DNA from: Devosia indica
GTDB lineage: Bacteria; Pseudomonadota; Alphaproteobacteria; Rhizobiales; Devosiaceae
Direction: 5' to 3'
DNA: 64,000 nucleotides
Assembly (NCBI RefSeq): GCF_003056405.1
Contig: NZ_PYVZ01000012.1
Coordinates: forward strand, 1 to 64,000
A program made the position numbers and the translations under genes. Positions 33,071 to 42,660 of the stretch are shown here, piece by piece. Within the stretch, counting starts at the first letter, position 1. The number at the start of each line of letters is the position of its first letter. The notes beneath the pieces are model-generated. The model saw nothing but the letters and a program-made list of their open reading frames with translations, was not told where the DNA came from and searched no databases.

Positions 33071-34693
33071 TTGCCCCAACTGACAAATCCCATTCTTCCC
33101 GGCTTCAATCCGGACCCGTCTATCCTTCGCGTCGGTGAGGACTACTACATCGCCACCTCCACCTTCGAGTGGTTCCCCGGCGTGCAGATCCATCACTCCA
33201 AAGACTTGGCCAATTGGGAGCTGCTCACCCGGCCCCTGACGCGCAAGAGCCAGCTCGATATGCGCGGCGATCCGGATTCTTGTGGTGTCTGGGCGCCATG
33301 CCTCACCCATGACGGCGAAAAATTCTGGCTGGTCTATACCGACGTCAAGCGCAAGGACGGCTCGTTCAAGGACGCGCATAACTACATCGTCTGGGCCGAC
33401 ACGATCGAAGGGCCCTGGTCCGATCCGATCTATGTCAATTCCTCGGGCTTTGACCCGTCCCTGTTCCACGACGACGATGGCAGGAAGTGGTTCGTCAACA
33501 TGCTGTGGGACCACCGCACGCGGCCGCTGAAATTCGCCGGTATCGCCCTGCAGGAGTTCGACCCCCAGGCCGGCAAGCTCGTCGGTCCGGTCAAGAACAT
33601 CTACAAGGGCACCGATCTCAAGCTGGTCGAAGGCCCGCACCTCTATAAGCGAAACGGCTGGTACTATCTGCTGACGGCCGAAGGCGGCACGGCCTATGAC
33701 CACGCCTGCACCTTTGCCCGTTCGCGCAATATCGACGGGCCCTACGAAACCCATCCGCAAAAACATATCCTGACATCCAAGGATGCGCCGCTGGCCGCCC
33801 TGCAGCGCTCCGGCCATGGCGACATTGTCGAGACGCCCGATGGCAAGACCTATCTGGTGCATTTGACCGGCCGTCCGACCACCCAGGAGCGCCGCTGCGT
33901 TCTCGGGCGTGAGACCGCCATCCAGGAAGCCTATTGGGGCGAGGACGACTGGCTTCATGTCAAGAACGGTCCGGTGCCCTCGCTGCATGTCGAAGTGCCC
34001 GGCACCCGCGACGAGGCCAAATACTGGGCGGAGCAGCCCTCCACCTTCGAGAACGGCCTGCCGATCGACTTCCAATGGCTGCGCACGCCGGACACCGACC
34101 GCATCTTCAAGACCGAGGGCGGCAAGCTGACGCTGTTCGGGCGTGAGAGCATCGGGTCGTGGTTCGAACAGGCGCTGGTGGCCCGCCGGCAGCAGCATTT
34201 CTCCTATGATGCCGAGACCGTGGTTGACTTTGCCGCCACCGACGAGCGCACCATGGCGGGCCTGACCGCCTATTACAGCCGCTACAATTTCTTCTATCTC
34301 GCTGTCACCGCCCATTCGGATGGCCAGCGCGAACTCTTGCTGATGAGCTCGGAAATTTCCTGGCCGGATGGCGATCTCAATTTCCCCGCCGAGCCGGTAC
34401 AGATCCCCAACACCGGCAAGGTGAAGCTGGCGCTTTCCATTCGCGGCAGGGCGCTGCAATTCTTCTATGCGCTGGAAGGCCAGGACTTGCAGCCCATCGG
34501 CCCGGTCCTCGATGCGTCGATCCTGTCGGACGAATGCGGTGGCCACCAGGCCCATGGCAGCTTCACCGGCGCTTTTGTCGGCGTGGCCGCGAACGATCTC
34601 AACGGCACCGCGAGCCCGGCCCATTTCGACTATTTTGCCTATCGGCCGGTGCGTGACCCCTCCGACCGCTACGAAGTCGACGCGCTGAGCTAA
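33071..34693 (+). CDS. xynB: GH43 beta-xylosidase
   Basis: A 540-residue family 43 glycoside hydrolase that releases xylose from xylo-oligosaccharides. The five-bladed propeller begins [32 protein letters not shown] (catalytic base Asp in NPDPS). The pKa-modulating Asp appears in [14 protein letters not shown] and the acid Glu in [19 protein letters not shown]. The C-terminal beta-sandwich of the family follows (from about 340). The start is TTG 33071 with GAGGAGG upstream. There is no signal peptide, so it acts on imported oligosaccharides and feeds xylA/xylB. Confidence 0.93.
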   Translation: MPQLTNPILPGFNPDPSILRVGEDYYIATSTFEWFPGVQIHHSKDLANWELLTRPLTRKSQLDMRGDPDSCGVWAPCLTHDGEKFWLVYTDVKRKDGSFKDAHNYIVWADTIEGPWSDPIYVNSSGFDPSLFHDDDGRKWFVNMLWDHRTRPLKFAGIALQEFDPQAGKLVGPVKNIYKGTDLKLVEGPHLYKRNGWYYLLTAEGGTAYDHACTFARSRNIDGPYETHPQKHILTSKDAPLAALQRSGHGDIVETPDGKTYLVHLTGRPTTQERRCVLGRETAIQEAYWGEDDWLHVKNGPVPSLHVEVPGTRDEAKYWAEQPSTFENGLPIDFQWLRTPDTDRIFKTEGGKLTLFGRESIGSWFEQALVARRQQHFSYDAETVVDFAATDERTMAGLTAYYSRYNFFYLAVTAHSDGQRELLLMSSEISWPDGDLNFPAEPVQIPNTGKVKLALSIRGRALQFFYALEGQDLQPIGPVLDASILSDECGGHQAHGSFTGAFVGVAANDLNGTASPAHFDYFAYRPVRDPSDRYEVDALS

Positions 34694-34714
34694 GCACATC
34701 TATTTCAACGACTT

Positions 34715-34748
34715 GGCGCGGGAGAGGACAAACTGCCTCTCCTGCGCC
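34715..34748 (+). terminator. Terminator after the xylosidase gene
   Basis: GGCGCGGGAGAGG (34715-34727) pairs with CCTCTCCTGCGCC (34736-34748) over 13 bp with one G-U wobble and an 8-base loop, followed by TTGTCATTT. It could also fold in the leader of metY downstream. Confidence 0.6.
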
Positions 34749-34805
34749 TTGTCATTTCCGGGGGAACCGGCAAGTTTGGCGCCTGCGAGCCAAAGGGAGC
34801 CAATA

Positions 34806-36077
34806 ATGAAACTTGAATCCATCGCCCTGCACCATGGGTATGAATCGGAAGCCACCACCAAGGCGGCCGCCGTGCCCATCTACCAGACCACCTCCTACAC
34901 CTTCGACGATACCCAGCACGGCGCGGACCTGTTCGATCTCAAGGTCGCGGGCAATATCTATACGCGCATCATGAACCCCACCACGGCCGTGCTCGAAGCA
35001 CGTATTGCCGAGATGGAAGGCGGCATCGGGGCGCTGGGCCTGGCCTCGGGCATGGCTGCCATAACCTATGCCATCCAGACCATTGCCGGGGTCGGCGACA
35101 ACATCGTTTCGATCTCCCAGCTCTATGGCGGCACCTACAATCTGTTCGTGCACAGCTTCCCGCGCCAGGGCATCGAGGCGCGGCTGGTCAGCCATGACGA
35201 TTATGAAGGCTTCGAAAAGGCCATCGACGAGAACACCAGGGCGGTCTTCCTTGAATCCATCGGCAATCCGGCCGGTAATGTCGTGGACATCGAAAAGATC
35301 GCCGAGATCGCCCATCGCCACGGCGTGCCGGTGATCGTCGACAATACGGTGGCCACGCCCTATTTGACCCGGGCCTTCGATTTCGGCGCCGATATCGTGG
35401 TGCACTCGCTGACCAAATATATCGGCGGCCACGGCACCTCCATCGGCGGCGTCATTGTCGATAGCGGCAAGTTCGACTGGAAGGCCAATGCCAAGCGCTT
35501 CCCGGTGCTGAACGAGCCCGACCCCTCCTATCACGGTGTGGTCTATACCGAGGCGCTGGGGCCGGCAGCCTATATCGGCCGGGCGCGCGTCGTGCCCTTG
35601 CGCAATACCGGCGCCGCGCTCTCGCCCATGAATGCCTTCATGATCCTGCAGGGGCTCGAAACGCTGGGCCTGCGCATGGAACGCCATTGCGAAAACGCGC
35701 TCAAGGTCGCCCGGCATCTTCAGAGTCACCCCAAGGTGGAATGGGTCAACTATGCCGGCCTGCCCGACAGCCCCTACCACGCAGTGGCCACCCGGATCTC
35801 CAAGGGCTCGGGATCGGGCATCCTCTCCTTCGGCATCAAGGGCGGCAAGGAAGCGGGCGCCCGGTTCATCGATGCGCTGCAGATGATCCTGCGCCTGGTC
35901 AATATCGGCGACGCCAAGTCTCTGGCCTGCCATCCGGCCACCACCACCCACCGCCAGCTCTCCCCCGAGGAGCTCAAGCGCGCCGGCGTGTCCGAGGATC
36001 TGGTGCGCATTTCGGTGGGCATCGAGCATGTCGACGACATCATCGCCGATATCGACCAGGCCCTGGCCAAGGCCTGA
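34806..36077 (+). CDS. metY: O-acetylhomoserine sulfhydrylase
   Basis: This PLP enzyme of the Cys/Met metabolism family makes homocysteine (or methionine) from O-acetylhomoserine and sulfide. Visible motifs are [88 protein letters not shown] (PLP-binding Lys about 206), and a C-terminal [14 protein letters not shown]. Length 423 is normal. ATG 34806 follows GGGAG at six bases, so the longer frame from 34713 is not used. A strong hairpin follows the stop. Confidence 0.93.
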   Translation: MKLESIALHHGYESEATTKAAAVPIYQTTSYTFDDTQHGADLFDLKVAGNIYTRIMNPTTAVLEARIAEMEGGIGALGLASGMAAITYAIQTIAGVGDNIVSISQLYGGTYNLFVHSFPRQGIEARLVSHDDYEGFEKAIDENTRAVFLESIGNPAGNVVDIEKIAEIAHRHGVPVIVDNTVATPYLTRAFDFGADIVVHSLTKYIGGHGTSIGGVIVDSGKFDWKANAKRFPVLNEPDPSYHGVVYTEALGPAAYIGRARVVPLRNTGAALSPMNAFMILQGLETLGLRMERHCENALKVARHLQSHPKVEWVNYAGLPDSPYHAVATRISKGSGSGILSFGIKGGKEAGARFIDALQMILRLVNIGDAKSLACHPATTTHRQLSPEELKRAGVSEDLVRISVGIEHVDDIIADIDQALAKA

Positions 36078-36089
36078 TCACATTTCTCG

Positions 36090-36115
36090 GAACCGGGGGC
36101 GACAGCCCCCGGTTC
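36090..36115 (+). terminator. Hairpin after metY
   Basis: GAACCGGGGGC (36090-36100) and GCCCCCGGTTC (36105-36115) form a perfect 11-bp stem with a GACA loop just after the metY stop. No T-run follows. Confidence 0.6.
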
Positions 36116-36217
36116 GCGGCTTAGTATGACGGCATAGCGGTCGCACCCTATTGCGTCTCGCGCCCGTCATGCGCCCCTCGCAAGTGCTGCGGCCTCCATT
36201 GAGGAGGAGTGATGCCC

Positions 36218-37033
36218 ATGGCCAAAATGCACGTCATTTCCGGTGTCGGCGACAAGCTCGACATGCCGGTCATTCACCAGATTTCACTGGCCGATCTTGG
36301 CGACGTGCTGCGGCGCGGCGCGGCCGATTTCTGGGCCAAGCCCAGCCATTATGTGCTCCTGATGCTGATCTATCCGGTCATCGGCATCGTGCTCACCGTG
36401 TGGATGAATGGCTGGCATGCCTGGACCCTGCTCTATCCGCTGATCGGCGGTTTCGCCCTGCTCGGCCCGATCGCTGCCCTGCCGCTCTATGAGGTGTCGC
36501 GGCGGCTCGAAATGGGCGAGAACCCAAGCTGGCGCGACGCCATGAGCGTGTTGAAATCCCCCGCCCTGGGCTCCATTCTGGCCGTCGGCGCCATGCTGTT
36601 CGTGCTGTTCACGCTCTGGCTCACCAGCGCCCAGGCGCTTTACGAGACCCTGTTCGGGGCCTCGCCGCCGCGCACGCTCGATGCCCTGCTTGCCCAGATC
36701 CTGACTGAGCCGGCCGGCCTGACCCTGCTGGCGGTTGGCACGGCACTCGGCGCCCTGTTCGCCCTGGTGGTGCTGTGCACCACGGTGATTGCCTTCCCCC
36801 TGCTGCTCGACCGCGATGTGGGGGCCTATGTGGCCGTCGAAACCTCGTTCCGGGCGGTCATGCACAATCGCGTGCCGCTCTTTGCCTGGGGTGTCATTGT
36901 CGGCGCCGCGATTTTCCTGGGCTCCATTCCGCTGTTTGTCGGGCTGGCCGTTGTCCTGCCCATTCTGGGCCATGCCACCTGGCATCTCTATCGCAAGCTG
37001 ATCGAGCCCGTTTCGCTCATCCGCGACGCCTGA
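36218..37033 (+). CDS. DUF2189 family membrane protein
   Basis: This 271-residue inner-membrane protein has a soluble N-terminus (HQISLADLGDVLRRGAADF) followed by about six hydrophobic segments (YVLLMLIYPVIGIVLTV, YPLIGGFALLGPIAALPLY, ILAVGAMLFVLFTLWL, LLAVGTALGALFALVVLCTT, FAWGVIVGAAIFLGSIPL, FVGLAVVLPILGHATWHLY). The pattern matches the uncharacterised DUF2189 family. GAGGAGGAG ends at 36209, giving good spacing to ATG 36218; starts at 36209 and 36212 are too close. Function unknown. Confidence 0.85.
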   Translation: MAKMHVISGVGDKLDMPVIHQISLADLGDVLRRGAADFWAKPSHYVLLMLIYPVIGIVLTVWMNGWHAWTLLYPLIGGFALLGPIAALPLYEVSRRLEMGENPSWRDAMSVLKSPALGSILAVGAMLFVLFTLWLTSAQALYETLFGASPPRTLDALLAQILTEPAGLTLLAVGTALGALFALVVLCTTVIAFPLLLDRDVGAYVAVETSFRAVMHNRVPLFAWGVIVGAAIFLGSIPLFVGLAVVLPILGHATWHLYRKLIEPVSLIRDA

Positions 37034-37139
37034 TTTCGGCTGCAAAACGAACGGGGCAAATTTGTTCGGCCCGGTTGGATTTTGATCCCGAACCGCCTAA
37101 GGTCCGGGATCAATTTTCAAGCCCTGACTGCCCGCGCCC

Positions 37140-39854
37140 ATGGATCAATCCCCTTTCGAGGCTGCCCCCGGCCCCGCGCCTGCGGGACTGACGCCCATGA
37201 TGGCGCAGTTCTTCGAGATCAAGGCGGTCAATCCGGGCTATCTGCTGTTCTATCGCATGGGCGATTTCTACGAGCTGTTCTTCGAGGACGCCGAAATCGC
37301 CAGCGCGGCCCTCGGCATCGTGCTCACCAAGCGCGGCAAGCATTTGGGCGAAGATATCCAGATGTGCGGTGTGCCCATTCACGCCGCCAATGACTATCTC
37401 AACAAGCTGATCCGTCTGGGCCATCGGGTGGCCATCTGCGAGCAGATGGAAGATCCGGCCGAAGCCAAGAAGCGCGGCTCCAAATCGGTGGTGCGGCGCG
37501 ATGTGGTGCGGCTGGTCACCCCCGGCACGCTGACCGAAGACGATCACCTCGATGCACGCTCCGCCAATTATCTGGCAGCCCTGGCCATGGTGCGGCATGG
37601 CGAAACCGATTTTGCCCTGGCCTGGGCCGATATCTCCACTGGCGAAACCTTTGTGTCCGATCTGGCCGCCGACCAGCTCGGTGATGAAATGGCCCGCATT
37701 GCCCCCGCCGAACTGCTGCTGACCGATGCGACCCGGGCCGCGCTGGTCGAAAGGCATCTGTTCGCCCCGGCCTGGAGCGGGATTGCCTCCACCATCGCCC
37801 CGGACCTTGCCGACAGCGAAGCGGCCATGCCGCTCCTGCGCAGCAGTTTTCCGTCCGAGGCCTTCGACCCCAGCGCCCTCAGCCGGGCTGGCCGGGCAGC
37901 GCTCGGCGCATTGGTCGGCTATGTCGGGGAAAGCCAGAGGGGGCGCAGTGCCCCGCTGCGGCCACCGCTCACCAATGCGGCCGCGGCCAGCATGGCGATC
38001 GACGCGGCCACCCGCTCAAGTCTGGAATTGCTGATCACCCAACGCGGCCAGGCCAAGGGCTCGCTGCGCCAGGCCATCGACCTGACCGTGACCGCGCCCG
38101 GTGCGCGGCTTCTGGCAACCCGCCTGGCCGCGCCATTGCGCCGTGCCGATGCGATCAACGAACGGCTCGATGCAGTCAGCCGCCTGGTCGAGGACACACT
38201 GTTGCGCGGCCGCCTGCGCCAGGACCTCAAATCCGCGCCCGATCTGGCCCGCGCCCTTTCGCGCCTGGCTCTGGAGCGTGGCGGTCCGCGCGATCTGGCC
38301 GCCATCGGCAAGGCCGTCGGCGCAGCGCTGGAACTGGCGCAGCATCTGCGCGCACAGCCCGACTTGCCCACCATATTGGAACGCCTGACGCAAACCCTTG
38401 GCGCCGCGCCAGGTGCGCTGGCCAGTGAACTGGCGGCGGCGCTGGATGATGAATTGCCGCTGCTCAGCCGCGATGGCGGTTTCGTCCGGCCCGGCTATGA
38501 CGCGAGGCTCGATGAAGAGCGCGCGCTGGGCCGCGAGACCCGCGCCGTGGTCGCCGCGCTGCAGGCCCGGCTGATGGACGAGACCGATGTGCGGTCCTTA
38601 AAGATCAAGCACAATGGCGTCCTCGGCTTTTTTGTCGAAGTGCCCGCCGCGCATGGCCAGAAACTGCTCGAAGCCCCGCACCGCGAAACCTTCATCCATC
38701 GCCAGACGCTGGCCAATGCCATGCGCTTTACCACCACCGAACTGGCCGATCTCGAAGGCCGGATCGCCCAGGCACAGGGTGCGGCGCTGGAGATCGAACA
38801 GGCCATATTCGCCCGCCTTCGGGATGAAACACTGGCTGCAACGCGCCAGTTGCAGGGGTTGGCCGACGCGCTGGCCGAACTCGACGTCACCGCCGCTCTC
38901 GCAGAAGTGTCTGCCACAAGGGGCTATTGCCGCCCGATGGTCGATGACAGCCTTGCTTTCGCCATTTCCGGCGGGCGCCATCCCGTTGTGGAATTGATGG
39001 TGAAATCGGAAGGCCAGAGCTTTGTCGCCAATGATGCCGATCTCTCGGGCAGCGAGGAAGCCGGCGGCGGGTCGCTCTGGCTGGTCACCGGCCCCAATAT
39101 GGGTGGTAAATCGACCTTCCTCAGGCAAAACGCGCTGATCGCCGTTCTGGCGCAGATGGGGTGCTATGTGCCGGCTGACAGCGCCCATATTGGCGTGGTG
39201 GATCGCCTGTTCTCGCGTGTCGGCGCATCTGACGATATTGCCCATGGCCGCTCGACCTTCATGGTCGAAATGGTCGAAACCGCCGCCATTCTCAATCGCG
39301 CCACTCGCAAGAGCCTGGTGGTGCTCGACGAAATCGGTCGCGGAACCGCCACGTTCGACGGGCTCTCCATTGCCTGGGCGGCGGTCGAGGCGCTGCATGA
39401 GACCACCGGTTGCCGGGCACTGTTCGCCACCCATTTCCATGAATTGACCTCTCTGGCCAAGACCCTCACCCGCGTCGCCAATGTCACCATGAAGGTGCGC
39501 GAGTGGGAAGGCGAGGTGGTGTTCCTGCACGAAGTGGGGCCCGGCGCCGCGGACCGCTCCTATGGCATCCAGGTGGCGCGGCTGGCCGGCCTGCCGGCAC
39601 CGGTCATTGCCCGCGCCAAACAGGTGCTCGACGTGCTCGAGCAGCGCTCGGCCGGCACCGCCTCTTCCAGCCAGAAGGCCAGAGTGCTAGACGATTTGCC
39701 GCTCTTTGCCCACCAGCCGCCCCCGGCGCCAAAGGGCAAGGATCCCGTTCACGAAGCGCTCGATGCGGTCCGCCCCGACGAAATGACGCCACGCCAGGCC
39801 ATTGATGCGCTCTATCAATTGAAGAAACTCCGCGATGACGCTAGCCGAAGCTGA
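37140..39854 (+). CDS. mutS: DNA mismatch repair protein MutS
   Basis: This 904-residue protein recognises base mismatches and small loops. The mismatch-binding domain has YRMGDFYELFFEDA with the Phe-x-Glu motif. The connector, core and clamp follow. The ATPase has Walker A TGPNMGGKSTFLRQ (about 650-660), STFMVEMVETAAIL, Walker B LVVLDEIGRGTATFDG and LFATHFHELT. The C-terminal tail ends with the MutS dimerisation-type segment DEMTPRQAIDALYQLKKL. The last 20 bases overlap glnD, an arrangement seen in other rhizobia. Confidence 0.97.
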   Translation: MDQSPFEAAPGPAPAGLTPMMAQFFEIKAVNPGYLLFYRMGDFYELFFEDAEIASAALGIVLTKRGKHLGEDIQMCGVPIHAANDYLNKLIRLGHRVAICEQMEDPAEAKKRGSKSVVRRDVVRLVTPGTLTEDDHLDARSANYLAALAMVRHGETDFALAWADISTGETFVSDLAADQLGDEMARIAPAELLLTDATRAALVERHLFAPAWSGIASTIAPDLADSEAAMPLLRSSFPSEAFDPSALSRAGRAALGALVGYVGESQRGRSAPLRPPLTNAAAASMAIDAATRSSLELLITQRGQAKGSLRQAIDLTVTAPGARLLATRLAAPLRRADAINERLDAVSRLVEDTLLRGRLRQDLKSAPDLARALSRLALERGGPRDLAAIGKAVGAALELAQHLRAQPDLPTILERLTQTLGAAPGALASELAAALDDELPLLSRDGGFVRPGYDARLDEERALGRETRAVVAALQARLMDETDVRSLKIKHNGVLGFFVEVPAAHGQKLLEAPHRETFIHRQTLANAMRFTTTELADLEGRIAQAQGAALEIEQAIFARLRDETLAATRQLQGLADALAELDVTAALAEVSATRGYCRPMVDDSLAFAISGGRHPVVELMVKSEGQSFVANDADLSGSEEAGGGSLWLVTGPNMGGKSTFLRQNALIAVLAQMGCYVPADSAHIGVVDRLFSRVGASDDIAHGRSTFMVEMVETAAILNRATRKSLVVLDEIGRGTATFDGLSIAWAAVEALHETTGCRALFATHFHELTSLAKTLTRVANVTMKVREWEGEVVFLHEVGPGAADRSYGIQVARLAGLPAPVIARAKQVLDVLEQRSAGTASSSQKARVLDDLPLFAHQPPPAPKGKDPVHEALDAVRPDEMTPRQAIDALYQLKKLRDDASRS

Positions 39855-42645
39855 GGCCAGACCCAAAAAGGCACAGTTCGCGCTGAAGACCGCCGATACG
39901 CTGGTGGCCGAGTTTGACGCGCTGCTGGGCGACGAACCCGCCCGCTCGCCCAAGGCGCGCATGGCGGTCCTGGCCCATATCCGCCAGGCCCTGGCCGATG
40001 CGCGCAAAAGCGCCGAGGCCGAACTGCTGGCCAACAACAAGGGCACGCGCTGTGCCCAGAACCTGTGCGCGGCGCAGGACGAAATCATCACCGCCGTGCA
40101 TCGCTTTGCCACCACGCGGGTCTATCCGGTCGACAATCCGTCTGGCGCCGAAGCCATCGCGCTGTCCGCCGTCGGCGGCTATGGCCGTGGCACCCTGGCC
40201 CCAGGCTCGGACATCGATCTGCTCTTCATCCTGCCCTACAAGCAAACCCCCTGGGGCGAGCAGGTCACCGAATACATTCTCTATATGCTCTGGGATCTGG
40301 GGCAGAAGGTGGGCCACGCGGTCCGCTCGGTGGATGAGTGCATCCGCATGGCCCGCGCCGACATGACCGTGCGCACCGCCACGCTCGAAGCGCGCTTCCT
40401 CACCGGCGACAAGGCGCTTTACGACCAGCTCACCCATCGCTTTGAAAACGAGATCATGCCCAGAACGGGCCCGGAATTCATCGCCGCCAAGATGGCCGAG
40501 CGGGATGAGCGCCACAAGCAGATGGGCAATACCCGCTATGTGGTCGAGCCCAATATCAAGGACGGCAAGGGGGGCTTGCGCGACCTCAATACGCTGTTCT
40601 GGATCGGGAAGTATTTCTACCAGGTCAAGACCAGCCATGAGCTGGTCGGCAAGGGCGTACTGTCAGCCGCCGAATACCGCCTGTTCACCCGGGCCGAGGA
40701 TTTTCTCTGGGCGGTGCGCTGTCACCTGCATTTCGTCACCGGACGGGCCGATGAAAAGCTCAGCTTCGACATGCAGCCTGAACTGGCCCAGCGCATGGGC
40801 TATGCGCAGCGCCTGGGCATGCTGGGCGTCGAGCGCTTCATGAAGCGCTATTTCCTGGTCGCCAAGGATGTCGGTGATCTGACCCGCATCATCTGCGCCG
40901 GCCTCGAATTCCACCACGCCAAGGATCTCGACCTGGTCGGGCGCGTCCTGGCGCCGTTCCGCTCCGGCAAGTCCAAGATCAAGGGCGAAACGGCCTTCAT
41001 CGTCGATACCGGACGCCTCAACATCGCCGGGCCCGACGTCTTCGAAAAGGACCCGGTCAATCTCATCCGCGCCTTCATGGTGGCCGGCCGCGAGGAATTG
41101 CTGTTTCATCCCGATGCGATCATGCATATCCGCAACAGCCTGCGGCTGATCGACAAGACCCTGCGCGCCGACCCCAGGGCCAATGCCCATTTCCTGACCA
41201 TTCTGACCAGCGCCAACTATGTCGAGCGCATCCTGCGTCAGATGAACGAGAGTGGCGTGCTCGGCAAGTTCGTGCCCGATTTCGGCAAGATCGTCGCGCT
41301 GATGCAGTTCAACATGTATCACCACTATACCGTGGACGAGCATCTGATCCGCTCGGTCGGCGTCATGGCCCAGATCGCCAATGGCGGATTGCGCGACGAG
41401 CTGCCCCTGACCCACGAGCTGCTGCCGCAGCTCAACGATACGCGCCTGCTCTATGTGGCACTGTTCCTGCACGACATTGCCAAGGGCCGGCCCGAGGATC
41501 ATTCCATCGCCGGGGCAAAGATCGCCAAGAAGCTCTGCCCGCGCTTTGGCCTCAATGCCGCCGAAACCGACACCGTCTCCTGGCTGATCGAATATCATTT
41601 GCTGATGAGCGAGATTGCCCAGGCCCGCGACATCCAGGACCCCGAAACCGCCAAGTCCTTTGCCGATGTGGTGCAATCGCCCCAGCGCCTGGCCCTGCTG
41701 ATGATCCTGACCGCCTGCGATATCCGCGCCGTTGGCCCGGGCACCTGGACCGGCTGGAAGGGCTCGCTGCTGCGCGCGTTGTATTTCGCCACCGAGCCAT
41801 TGTTGTCTGGCGGGCATAGCCAGGTCAGCCAGTCCGACCGCGTCAATCAGGCCCGTTCGGCCCTGACCGAGGCGCTGTCCGGCTGGGCGCCCGCCGATAT
41901 CGAGGCCTATGCGGCCCGCCATTACGACCATTACTGGCTGCGCGCCGAGCCTGAATTACAGCTCGAACACGCCAGGATGATCCGCAATGCCGACAGCACC
42001 GATCAGCCCTTTGCCGGCTCGATCCGGGTCAAGGCGTTCGAAGGCATCACCGAGGTCAGCTTCTATACCCCCGATCACCCGCGCCTGCTCTCGCTGATCG
42101 CCGGCGCCTGCACCATGCAGGATGCCTCCATCATTGGCGCGCAGATCTTTTCTACCCGCGACGGGCGCGCCATCGACACCTTCCGGCTCAAGCGCTCCTT
42201 CACCTCCGACGAAGACGAAAAGGTCCGCGCCACCCGCATCATCGACACCGTCAAGCAGCTCCTGCAAGGCAAGCGCCAGGTGCTGATCGATCTGGGCAAG
42301 GAATCGCGCCACAACAGGCGCCTCAGGCCCTTCTCCCTGCCCGCGCAGGTCTCGGTCAGCAATGCCATTTCGGAAAAATTCACCGTCATCGAGGTGTCGG
42401 GCCTCGACCGCATCGGCCTGCTCTATGCACTGACCCGCGAGATTTCCGATCTCAACCTCACCATCGGCTCGGCCCATATCGGCACCTATGGCGAAAAGGC
42501 CGTCGACGTCTTTTATGTCACCGACCTGACGGGCCAGAAGATCCATGTCAAATCCCGCCAGAAGAAGATCCACGACGTGTTGATGAACGTCTTCAAGCGG
42601 CCCAGCGAGGACAAGGCACCGGAAAAGAAGGTGGTCAATGGGTGA
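39835..42645 (+). CDS. glnD: Bifunctional [protein-PII] uridylyltransferase/uridylyl-removing enzyme
   Basis: Nitrogen sensor that uridylylates PII when glutamine is low and deuridylylates it when glutamine is high. The nucleotidyltransferase site is GGYGRGTLAPGSDIDLLFI (about 113-131). An HD phosphohydrolase follows (HDIAKGRPEDHS, about 545; RFGLNAAETDTVSWLIEYH). Two C-terminal ACT domains sense glutamine (FYTPDHPRLLSLIAGACT and EVSGLDRIGLLYALTREI). At 936 residues it is full length. It overlaps the end of mutS by 20 bases. Confidence 0.97.
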   Translation: MTLAEAEARPKKAQFALKTADTLVAEFDALLGDEPARSPKARMAVLAHIRQALADARKSAEAELLANNKGTRCAQNLCAAQDEIITAVHRFATTRVYPVDNPSGAEAIALSAVGGYGRGTLAPGSDIDLLFILPYKQTPWGEQVTEYILYMLWDLGQKVGHAVRSVDECIRMARADMTVRTATLEARFLTGDKALYDQLTHRFENEIMPRTGPEFIAAKMAERDERHKQMGNTRYVVEPNIKDGKGGLRDLNTLFWIGKYFYQVKTSHELVGKGVLSAAEYRLFTRAEDFLWAVRCHLHFVTGRADEKLSFDMQPELAQRMGYAQRLGMLGVERFMKRYFLVAKDVGDLTRIICAGLEFHHAKDLDLVGRVLAPFRSGKSKIKGETAFIVDTGRLNIAGPDVFEKDPVNLIRAFMVAGREELLFHPDAIMHIRNSLRLIDKTLRADPRANAHFLTILTSANYVERILRQMNESGVLGKFVPDFGKIVALMQFNMYHHYTVDEHLIRSVGVMAQIANGGLRDELPLTHELLPQLNDTRLLYVALFLHDIAKGRPEDHSIAGAKIAKKLCPRFGLNAAETDTVSWLIEYHLLMSEIAQARDIQDPETAKSFADVVQSPQRLALLMILTACDIRAVGPGTWTGWKGSLLRALYFATEPLLSGGHSQVSQSDRVNQARSALTEALSGWAPADIEAYAARHYDHYWLRAEPELQLEHARMIRNADSTDQPFAGSIRVKAFEGITEVSFYTPDHPRLLSLIAGACTMQDASIIGAQIFSTRDGRAIDTFRLKRSFTSDEDEKVRATRIIDTVKQLLQGKRQVLIDLGKESRHNRRLRPFSLPAQVSVSNAISEKFTVIEVSGLDRIGLLYALTREISDLNLTIGSAHIGTYGEKAVDVFYVTDLTGQKIHVKSRQKKIHDVLMNVFKRPSEDKAPEKKVVNG

Positions 42646-42660
42646 GGCGCACGCGGGCCC

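Noticed and set aside
34694..34805. Possible SAM-II-type riboswitch before metY
   Set aside because: metY genes in Alphaproteobacteria can carry one, but I cannot find the conserved pseudoknot elements; the only structure is the hairpin at 34,715-34,748.
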